Part shown: one piece after another, positions 7,881-15,900 of the stretch
Layout: the number at the start of each line of letters is the position of its first letter
How positions within the stretch are numbered: the first letter of the stretch is position 1
Origin: Verrucomicrobiota bacterium
Lineage (GTDB): Bacteria > Verrucomicrobiota > Verrucomicrobiia > Limisphaerales > UBA9464
Direction of reading: 5' to 3'
Assembly: GCA_947471985.1 (NCBI GenBank)
Contig: CANIZL010000005.1
Location: 1 to 64,000, forward strand
Length of the DNA: 64,000 nucleotides
Translations under genes and position numbers: made by a program
Notes under the pieces: model-generated
Databases searched by the model: none
Seen by the model: only the letters and a program-made list of their open reading frames with translations
Told to the model about the DNA's origin: nothing

Positions 7881-9553
7881 GCCGCGCAATTAAAGACTAC
7901 TTCACCTTCCTGTTGCGTTGCGTGCGCCTGGCCTGCGTGGGCGACTGGCGCTACTTCCTCTGGGTCGGCACGCTCTTCGCCGTCTGCCTACTGGGGGTCA
8001 ACGCCTATGCCAAGCAGTTTGTCCACGGGCTCTTCACCACGGGGATGACTGACCAGGTTTCCTGGGGCGTCTATATCGCGAACTTCACCTTCCTGGTAGG
8101 TGTCGCCGCGGCGGCGGTGATGCTGGTGATTCCCGTTTATATCTATAAGAGCGAGGAACTCCACGATCTGGTCATTTTCGGGGAGCTGCTGGCCGTATGT
8201 GCGATTCTCATGTGCCTGGCGTTTGTCACCGTGGATCTGGGGCGGCCCGACCGCTTCTGGCACATGATTCCTGGCATCGGCAAACTGAATTTCCCCCGCT
8301 CGCTGCTGAGCTGGGACGTCATCGTGCTCAACGGTTATCTGGTGCTGAATGTCTACATCTGCGCCTATCTCCTCTACTGCCGCTATCGCCGGCAGGCACC
8401 ACTGAAGTGGTTGTATCTGCCCGTGGTTTTTCTGGGCATCTTCTGGGCTGTTTCCATCCATACCGTGACCGCGTTTCTTTATGTTGGTCTGGGCGGGCGC
8501 CCGTTCTGGAACTCGTCGATCGTCGGACCTCGCTTTATCGCCTCCGCTTTCACCGCCGGTCCCGCCTTGATCATTCTGGCGCTGCAAGTCGTCCGCCGCT
8601 TCACCGCCTCGGCGCCCCATACCGGAGTCGATGTGGCCAGTGATCTCGGCCACGCCCCGAGCCGCGAAGGGACTCTGGGCGACCTCGATCTGTTGGCCCA
8701 TCACTTGCCGGAGCTCGATGCGGTTCCCGTGGAAGTGCGGCGAGCCTGTCTGGTCGGCTCCAAGGTTATCGAAGTGGGTGCGGGTGCCATGCTGCTGCGG
8801 CAAGGCGCCAAGGATGATGATGCGTATTTGATCCTCGAAGGCCGGGTGGTGGTGAAACGGGAGGAGGGCGGCCGTTTCCGGACCATTCGAACGGTGGGTC
8901 CAGGCGAACAGTTCGGCGAGGTTTCCGCGCTGAACGGCACGCCCCGGACCGCGTCGGCGATGGCCGAGACCACGACCCGGGTCTTGCAATTGCCGGCGGA
9001 ATCCCTGCGCAAGCTGATGAGGATTCCCGCAATGAATCACGCTATTCGCGAACGGATGACCGAACGGCTGATGATCGCCGACCAGGGACTTCTGACCCTG
9101 CGGAACATCGTGCAGGTCTCGATGTTGATTAATGTCTTCCTGCTCTTGAACGAGGTTTTCAAGGAGTTCTATACCGACAACCTGCACGTCGCGGCCTCCC
9201 GTTACCTCTACTTCGGATTGCATGGCCACTACGCCTTGGTTCCTTGGATTTGGTCAGCGATCGGCTGCAACCTTGTCGCCCTCGTGCTGTTGCTTTTGCC
9301 CATCAGCCGCAGTCTCTTCTGGCTGGATATCGCGTGCGTGCTCGCCATCGTGGGTATCTGGATTGAGAAGGGGATGGGACTGGTGGTTCCAGGCTTCATC
9401 CCCAGCCCGCTGGGGGAGATCGTGGAATACTCGCCCAGTCTTAACGAAACCCTGATCTGCTTCGGCATCTGGGCCTTCGGATTGCTCTGCTACACCGTGA
9501 TGCTGCGGGTGGCGGTGCCCATCCTGCAAGGTCGGTTCACCAAAAACGCCTGA
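7877..9553 (+). CDS. NrfD/PsrC-type membrane subunit with an inserted cyclic-nucleotide-binding domain
   Basis: 558-aa protein with about ten predicted helices, six before and four after an insertion. The membrane part matches the ten-helix NrfD/PsrC/HybB group that exchanges electrons with quinones. Between helix 6 (ending near residue 240) and helix 7 (starting near 413) lies a soluble CRP-type domain at about residues 265-405. It has AYLILEGRVVVK strands and a phosphate-binding cassette FGEVSALNGTPRTASA, keeping the Glu (348) and Arg (357) that contact the cyclic phosphate in cAMP/cGMP sensors. By the positive-inside rule the basic loop RRF after helix 6 is cytoplasmic, so the sensor should face the cytoplasm. 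This makes a cyclic-nucleotide-gated quinone oxidoreductase plausible; ligand and effect are inference. The gene overlaps the Fe-S subunit by four bases. Confidence 0.88.
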   Translation: MSRAIKDYFTFLLRCVRLACVGDWRYFLWVGTLFAVCLLGVNAYAKQFVHGLFTTGMTDQVSWGVYIANFTFLVGVAAAAVMLVIPVYIYKSEELHDLVIFGELLAVCAILMCLAFVTVDLGRPDRFWHMIPGIGKLNFPRSLLSWDVIVLNGYLVLNVYICAYLLYCRYRRQAPLKWLYLPVVFLGIFWAVSIHTVTAFLYVGLGGRPFWNSSIVGPRFIASAFTAGPALIILALQVVRRFTASAPHTGVDVASDLGHAPSREGTLGDLDLLAHHLPELDAVPVEVRRACLVGSKVIEVGAGAMLLRQGAKDDDAYLILEGRVVVKREEGGRFRTIRTVGPGEQFGEVSALNGTPRTASAMAETTTRVLQLPAESLRKLMRIPAMNHAIRERMTERLMIADQGLLTLRNIVQVSMLINVFLLLNEVFKEFYTDNLHVAASRYLYFGLHGHYALVPWIWSAIGCNLVALVLLLLPISRSLFWLDIACVLAIVGIWIEKGMGLVVPGFIPSPLGEIVEYSPSLNETLICFGIWAFGLLCYTVMLRVAVPILQGRFTKNA

Positions 9554-9558
9554 CTCAC

Positions 9559-9996
9559 ATGGCTTGCCAACAACTCACCGTTGAAGACGCCCGCCAATCC
9601 CTGGCGGGACACCTCGAAACCAAGGGCCAGGAGATTCACACTCGATTCGGCCCGCATCTGGGTTGGAACAAACTCCAGGAACTGCTCACGGATCGGAATT
9701 ACGTCCGTTATCCCTGCGACATCGTCTTTGACGCCGGGCCCTTGGAGCCGGGTGAGTTCGCCCACCCCGAACCCAAAGGAGAGCGTCCGGAAGAGGGTTT
9801 CAATTTGCACATCCACCCGTTCTTTATGACCCAATTGGAACGGGTGCCCTATCTGGTGCTCTACCAACTGGTGATCGTGAACTACGGGGATTTCGCCACT
9901 CCGGAGGATGCCGAAGCCTTCGGTGCCGCGGCCTTGGGCCTCTCCCCGGACGAGTACTACCACGAGATCTGCGAACTCGCCGACCAACTCGGCTGA
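9559..9996 (+). CDS. Small acidic protein of unknown function, last gene of the electron-transfer cluster
   Basis: 145-aa soluble protein, five bases after the NrfD gene and therefore probably in the same transcript. No signal peptide, helix or haem motif is visible. It is acidic, with a central HIHPFF segment followed by a hydrophobic stretch (YLVLYQLVIVNYG) and an acidic C terminus. The two His in HIHP could bind a metal, but I see no family I can name. Position suggests an assembly, maturation or regulatory partner of the membrane module, or of its cyclic-nucleotide domain. Confidence 0.7.
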   Translation: MACQQLTVEDARQSLAGHLETKGQEIHTRFGPHLGWNKLQELLTDRNYVRYPCDIVFDAGPLEPGEFAHPEPKGERPEEGFNLHIHPFFMTQLERVPYLVLYQLVIVNYGDFATPEDAEAFGAAALGLSPDEYYHEICELADQLG

Positions 9997-10042
9997 CCCA
10001 ACCGCCGACCGCCGTTCGAGGCCCCCGTCTCCCGGCCCCAGC

Positions 10043-10314
10043 GGTACCAGGTTCACAATTCCCCGCGCCCGGAGATACGGTGCCAGGCTCACTGTTAAGC
10101 GCCGATAGCGTGCGAGGCTTCCTATTGGGTGGCCCACCTCCCCCAGCCGGCTCCACTCCCGCCTAATTCGCGGGACCAGCTTCGCTTTGCTCGCCCCAAA
10201 GTTTTTGAACCGAGGGGAGGAGGCGGTACCATTTTTATATCTGCACCCCAACGGTTTAAGTGGTGCCAGGTTCGCTATATCGGGCTGGCGTGGATTGCGT
10301 GCCAGGCTCAAAGT
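10043..10314 (+). repeat. Dispersed intergenic repeat, four units
   Basis: Units at 10043-10060 (GGTACCAGGTTCACAATT), 10079-10096 (GGTGCCAGGCTCACTGTT), 10262-10278 and 10297-10314 (GCGTGCCAGGCTCAAAGT). They share the core CCAGGYTC. The last unit is preceded by GATTG and matches, including that flank, the units at 42917 and 43041. Such short repeated boxes in PVC genomes may be REP-like remnants mobilised by a transposase elsewhere in the genome; that part is inference. Confidence 0.7.
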
Positions 10315-10442
10315 CAGCCGGAGCATCCGGTGCTTGGGGGGGCCAAGCTCACAATTCGGTGACCTGGGAAGCGGCCCACCGGAAAATTCAATTAAGGGTA
10401 CCTAGTCAGGCCAAGCCCAACGCTCCCCCGGTCGGCGCGAAA

Positions 10443-10472
10443 AGTCCGGTGGCCTCGCGGCCACCGGACTTG
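10443..10472 (-). terminator. Intrinsic terminator of the 685-aa exported protein gene
   Basis: A perfect 13-base stem (10443-10455 with 10460-10472) around a TCGC loop, 55 bases past the stop of the minus-strand gene. Read on the minus strand it is followed by TTTT within the end of the stem, a short U tract. Good placement and a very stable stem make termination likely. Confidence 0.75.
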
Positions 10473-10526
10473 GTCTTCAGGCATTCCCAGCGTGGAAGAC
10501 CCGCCGAACTCCCTGCGGGGAGGGCG

Positions 10527-12584
10527 TCAGTTGTAGGAGATCACCACATTGCCACCCACGATGGCAATGCCTTTGATCGAGGACGCGCCACTCGACCGGA
10601 GACGGTAGAAGCTCGCCGCCCCACCGACCGGTACCGTGATGGTCTTGGCCGCCGCATTCACCGTGGCACCCGCGGCAGCAGCGTAGGGACCGGAGACCGT
10701 GGCCGCGGTTTCCAGGGTGATCGCAGCCACCGTCGCCGCCGGAACGAAAAGGAGGTAGTCCAACGAGACCTGCCGCTCCTCCTTGGAAACGGTACCGCCC
10801 TGGGTCAGACGCAGGGTGTTGGTACCGGACAGGCTCAACTTCGCCAGATCGCTGCCCGACATCAACGGGACATACCGGTAGTTGAGGCGCGTGATGTGAT
10901 TCTCCACGTTGAACGCGCCCAATCGCGTGGCGGTTTGATTGGTTGTCGCGATGTCCCCACCCATCTGGTCCAGGTACAAGGTCGTCGCACCGTAGCTGGC
11001 GCAGCGCAGATAGACGTTGTAGTTCGAGGGCGCGAAGCCACGGGTGTAGTTGAACCAATCGCCCGGCGAGGTCAGACGCACCTGGTATTCCGGAACGTTG
11101 GCCGCCACATACTGAGCCCGCTGGGTGTCGTGGACCCGGATGGGGTCAGGCGAAAGCGCCATGATCTCGACCAGGTCACCGGCTTCATCCCGGCCACCGA
11201 CGATCGTGGATCCCTGGGTGATCTGCACCCGGTCCGCCGTGCGGTATTCCGAGAAAATCGAGTGGTAACTGCCGCCGGGCTTGAAATAATCCACTTCCGG
11301 GGTGCCTTCGAGGTCAAAGTATCCGACGCCCCCGCCATTGACCTGGCTGCCATTCGCATCCAAACCGGAAACTTTGATCGGTTCCGGCTGGGCAAGTCCG
11401 CCGCCGTAATTGTAATCCTCCGCTTCCACCGTCTTCACCGGCGCCGCGGCGAGATAGGTGTTCGAGAACGTGTCGAACCAAAAGGTGTTGGTCGACTTGA
11501 GCGTGCCGGTGGTGTCCTGCAGTTCGATCCGGCCGGCATAAATGGTATTGGCCGCCAGAGTACCCACCGCCGTGCTGAAGTTCACCGAGGAACCATTGGC
11601 CGGCAGCGGCGCCAGAGACGACGAAACGTCGGTATTGTTGAGAAACAACTTGGTCGCTCCGGCATTGATGAGACCCGCCGTGAAGGTCTTCGCGGTGAAG
11701 CTGATGCCGTTGGCGGCCGGGTGGAGATTGGCAAAGCGCTTGGCGGGAACACGCGTCACGACCGTGGGAGTCCCGGCAATCGGGGACGCCAGCGCGGGTG
11801 CCGACGCCGGATTGGGATCCTTGGCGGCGGCAAAAAAGTTATCGATCGTCACGTCCGTCACCCCGGAGGTGCCGTTGCGGCTGAAGGAAAGAAAGCCGTT
11901 CTTGCCGCTCGGATACGTCGAATCATCGGCGTGAACCGTCGCCAAGGGAGTCGTCAGGTCATTCATGTCATAGACCTTGCCCGTATACAAAGTTCCCACA
12001 GCTTGGAATACCAAGCGATACGAACGACCGGGCTGAAGGGTGATCTCCGCGGCCGCCAGAGTTCCGGCATTGAAGCCGGGGGCAATCGTGTTGATCTGCA
12101 ATTGGCCCCCGTTGCGGTCTCCTGCATTCTCGCCGTCCTGGGCGACGTCATAGTTCAGGATCATACCGGTGCCCTCGGACAATCCATCACTGCCACCGAG
12201 CGTCCAGTGCCCGAGCACCACCGCAGCCTGATCCAGCACGGCCCAGTTCACCAAATCCAAGGCCACATAGAAGTCGGAATAGACATCCGGCCGCGAAATC
12301 GCCGCCGCCGCCGGAGCCGCTCCGGGGACCGGCCGAGCCTGAATTCGCAGCGCTTTGCCGCTGCCCGAGTCGACCAAATTGTAGCTCTGCGGGAAGAACT
12401 GGTGCGTCGACCACTGGCTGTTCAGGGTGCCTGCATCGAAATTATCGGACTGAGCCCGGGCGATCGATGCGGTACCGGCCAAGGCCAGCAGCGCCGTACA
12501 AACGGGGATACTGGGAATCAGGCGGGCCCACTGCCCCCGGGCACTGGGCCGGAGACCGGTAGAGGATGAGGTCGGAGTGTTCAT
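10527..12584 (-). CDS. Secreted protein with concanavalin-like and CBM6-like regions, function unknown
   Basis: 685-aa protein. A long, Ser-rich N terminus leads into a hydrophobic segment (VCTALLALAGTASIARA) with a cleavage site before Gln-Ser, so it is exported. Residues ~45-260 resemble a LamG/DUF1080-like beta sandwich (DNFDAGTL at the start, VTDVTIDNFF at the end). After an Ig-like stretch, a segment starting VEAEDYNYGGG near residue 400 looks like the beginning of a CBM6/35-type carbohydrate-binding module and includes a large VDYFKPGG/ADRVQI region. The C-terminal part is a small beta domain. No catalytic residues are recognisable. Related proteins in Verrucomicrobiota are annotated as hypothetical; polysaccharide binding is a reasonable guess only. 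It ends at a strong terminator. Confidence 0.75.
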   Translation of the reverse strand: MNTPTSSSTGLRPSARGQWARLIPSIPVCTALLALAGTASIARAQSDNFDAGTLNSQWSTHQFFPQSYNLVDSGSGKALRIQARPVPGAAPAAAAISRPDVYSDFYVALDLVNWAVLDQAAVVLGHWTLGGSDGLSEGTGMILNYDVAQDGENAGDRNGGQLQINTIAPGFNAGTLAAAEITLQPGRSYRLVFQAVGTLYTGKVYDMNDLTTPLATVHADDSTYPSGKNGFLSFSRNGTSGVTDVTIDNFFAAAKDPNPASAPALASPIAGTPTVVTRVPAKRFANLHPAANGISFTAKTFTAGLINAGATKLFLNNTDVSSSLAPLPANGSSVNFSTAVGTLAANTIYAGRIELQDTTGTLKSTNTFWFDTFSNTYLAAAPVKTVEAEDYNYGGGLAQPEPIKVSGLDANGSQVNGGGVGYFDLEGTPEVDYFKPGGSYHSIFSEYRTADRVQITQGSTIVGGRDEAGDLVEIMALSPDPIRVHDTQRAQYVAANVPEYQVRLTSPGDWFNYTRGFAPSNYNVYLRCASYGATTLYLDQMGGDIATTNQTATRLGAFNVENHITRLNYRYVPLMSGSDLAKLSLSGTNTLRLTQGGTVSKEERQVSLDYLLFVPAATVAAITLETAATVSGPYAAAAGATVNAAAKTITVPVGGAASFYRLRSSGASSIKGIAIVGGNVVISYN

Positions 12585-12955
12585 ATTCGTTCGTCTCAGG
12601 ATTGTCTGCTTTTGAGGTACTGCTTCAGCACAAAAGTCCCAGCTCCTAAACCGATGTGCATCGTTTTAGATCGGCGGTCGAATGCATCACGGGGTTCATG
12701 AAGAGGGCTCAAAGGATATGGCATATCGCGACAGACCGCGTCAAAGCCTTTGTACCCTGGGGCCCGATCGTAACGCGGGATTACCCCACCCATCCCTGCG
12801 GCGGCGAGCCTGGCCGGAATAACACGGAACCGCCTGCACGCCAAGCTCTCCGCGGAGATATCCCAGCACCGGTCCGCAAGCCGCTCACTCGGGCCGACCG
12901 ACGTCGAACCGGGAATGCGCCGGCAGCACCGGCCAACGCATCCCCCGTTTCGGAA
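12585..12955. other. Intergenic region upstream of the 685-aa protein gene
   Basis: A 371-base gap between two minus-strand genes. It must hold the 3' end signals of the giant dehydrogenase-like gene and the promoter of the exported protein. I see no convincing RNA, repeat or conserved short gene in it. Confidence 0.5.
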
Positions 12956-15900
12956 CTACAAGCTCTGAAGATACGCCACGATATCGGCAATCCCCCGCGC
13001 ATCCACGCCAATGGTCTCCGGCGGATACATGAGCGACCGGGTCATCTTCTTCACCGAGACAATCCGCGCCTGCGGCACGGTCTGCACCAGGCCGCCCATG
13101 CACTTGATGATGAGCGGATCACCGGTCGACAGCACCATGCCCGTGATGGTTAGACCATCCTTCGTCTTCACTTCACTGCCCTCGAAGCCGTGGGAAATGG
13201 TGGCGGACGGTTGCGCGATGGCCTGCACGAGGACCTCCCGGGTCTGCTGTTTGCCAAAGGTGGTGAGCGCCGGTCCAAACTCCACGCCGACGTTGCCGAG
13301 GCGGTGACAGACCGTGCACGACGACGTCGCCAGTTGCTGGCCGCGCGCCACGTTGCCGGTCAACTTTAGGATCTCGGCCACCGACGGAAGCTTGGGCGCG
13401 TCCGTCCGTTCGGCCGGCATCTCCACGCCGACCAGTTCCACCTTCTCCGGGTCATAGATCCCCAGCGCCTTCATGCCGGCGTCGACATCGAACTGTTGCC
13501 AGTCGTTGCCTTTGCGGTTCAACAACCACCACTTCGCCAGGTCCTGAAACGGCGTGTCCTTGGAATGGGCGATTTCAATCATCGCGCCAGCCGCGTACCG
13601 CGTCGGCACAAACGCCAGCGCCGTCAGCATGAGCTTGCGTTGATCGGTGGACAGTTTGGTGGAAAGAACGCGGGTCTTGAAATCAGCCACCGCCTCCTCC
13701 GGATGCAACCGCCAAGCCAGCCAGGCAAAGGCATCGGTCCAACCCTCCGCCTTGCCGCCCAGGGATTTTGCCAGAGCGGCATAAACTTCGCGTTCCTTGC
13801 CCTGACAGCCGAGCCCGAAGGCCTCGAGATAGGTGCGATCCTTGCCGTCGAATTGCCGCGCGAGCTTCACGAGCGTGGGAACACTCTTGGCCGCGGGAAC
13901 ATCGCGCAGGGTCACCGCTACTTCCCGACGGATCGCCGGCGACGAGTCGTCCGCCATCCGCTGAGCCATCGCGAGCACGTTGAATTCGGCGCGACGCAGC
14001 GCCCGGTAGGCGACCAGTCGCTGGGTGGCATCGGCCGACCGCAGCAGCGGAGTCACCTTCGCCCGGCCGGCCTCACCCATTTGCGCCAGGAGCCACACGG
14101 CCCGAGCCGCAATGTAGGGATTCTCGTCCTTGAGCAGGGCCGCCACGGCGGGCACCGCCGCCGCACCTTTTTGACGCAGCCGCTCAAAGCCCGTGGACCG
14201 GAGGTTCGCCGCCGGACTCTTGAGCGCGGCGATCTGACCTTCCAGCGTCTGCAGATTCAACTTCGGAACGCGGGACTTGAAGCCCTTCGGAGCAATCCGG
14301 TAGATCGATCCGTTGTATCCATTGTCCCGCGTCGCGTGTCCGCCAACCCCGGCATCAAACCAGTCCGCGACATAAATCGCCCCGTCCGGCCCGACACAGA
14401 CATCGCTGGGACGGAACATCGTCTTGAGTTCACCGGTCGCCCGGCCACCCAGGAAGTCGGAACCCGCCCATTGCCGTTCGCGGTTGGACGTCAGGAAGTC
14501 GATCCGCTCCAACTTGAACCCGGCACCGTCCGGCTTGGGCAGGTAGCCAAAGACCACATTCTTGCCCGCCTCACACGCCAGCAGCAGGCCGCGCCACTTG
14601 TCGCCGAGGGCGCCATTTTCATAAAACGCCACGCCCGTGGGCGAACCGCCACCATAAACATCACCCGCCGGCATCGTGCCCGGATCCTCCTGCCGCCACT
14701 CGGCGATGGGCGTGCTCTGACCCGGACGCCGATCCGCCTCCCAAGCGCGCTTGCCGTCCGCCGAGGCAAAGCCCGCGTTGCCCCCTTCGAGGACCGGGGT
14801 CACGCGGCACGCCGGCGGATCATCGTTGTCGCTTTGGAAAATGTCGCCCAACGAGGTGATCGTCTGCTCGTAGCTGTTGCGATAATTATGTCCGAGGATG
14901 CGAACTTGCGAACCATCCGGATTCATCCGGGCGCTGAAACCACCAATCCACACCTTCCCGTCATCGCTCTTCTGTCCGGCAATCTCCGACATCATATACG
15001 GACTGCCCATGCGGAAGGTCTTCCCGGATTTGTCGGTGAATTTCGCCCCGGTGTTGCCCTGATTCCAGTACCACTGGCCATCGGGTCCCGCGGTAACGCT
15101 GTGCAGGCTGTGATCATGCTGCCGACCGCCGAAACCCGTCAGCAACACCTCACGCTTATCCACCGCACCATCGAATTTCCCGTCCCGGTTCACATCGGTG
15201 TAAACAATCATGTCCGGCGGTTGCGACACGACGATGCGATTGTCGAACACCGCCACACCCAGCGGCGACGCCAGAGCCGGCTCCTGAACGAACACCGTGC
15301 TCTTGTCCGCCTTGCCCGCGCCCGTGGTGTCTTCCAGGACCACAATCCGATCGCCCTCGGGACGCCGCCCCGCTTTGCCGCGGTAATTGACGCCCTCGGC
15401 GACGTAGAGCCGCCCCTGGTCGTCGAAGTCCATGTTGGTCGGATTGAACAGCAGCGGCGACGTGGCCCAAAGCGTGACCTCCAAATCCTCCGGCGCGGCG
15501 AACATGTCCGGCGGCACGAACGGCGGTCCTTCCACCAGAGTCTCGGCCCGACCGGCCGCCGGCCGCACCAGACCGGCGGGCCGCTCCGTGTAAACCTGGA
15601 ACTTCAATGCGGCATCGCTCGGAGCACCGCCCCGGACCATGCCCCCGTCATCAATCGCCACCCGGGCCTGGAATCGCTCCGCGCCAGCGGGCAGTTCGTA
15701 AGCAATCACCGAGGTGGCGTGAGTGCCCAAACCCTGGGTGTACGTCTTGCCGTCCACTTGGAGCGGTCCCCCGCCACTCGCCTTGCCGCGGCGCACCTCG
15801 GCATATCCGGCAAAGGCGGACTTCCATGACAAGGTGGTCACGTCCCGGGTGGTGCCGTCCGCGAAAACCAGCTTCGGTTCAATCCAATCCGCCCAGTCGC

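Larger units (their letters stand above)
9997..10526. other. Gene-free region with GTGCCAGG-type repeats
   Basis: A 530-base gap between the electron-transfer cluster and a convergent gene. Codon-like structure is absent. It contains at least four copies of a short degenerate motif of the form GGTRCCAGGYTCA (individual units listed separately) and, near its right end, the terminator of the minus-strand gene. The motif recurs in the gap at 42704-43160, so it is a dispersed intergenic repeat family, not a local accident. Confidence 0.7.

Noticed and set aside
10260-12569. Long plus-strand open frame of 769 codons
   Set aside because: It lies opposite the exported protein that has a signal peptide and terminator; composition is that of an antisense shadow in high-GC DNA.
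13496-15829. Long plus-strand frame of 777 codons
   Set aside because: Antisense to the conserved dehydrogenase-like fusion; no family features.
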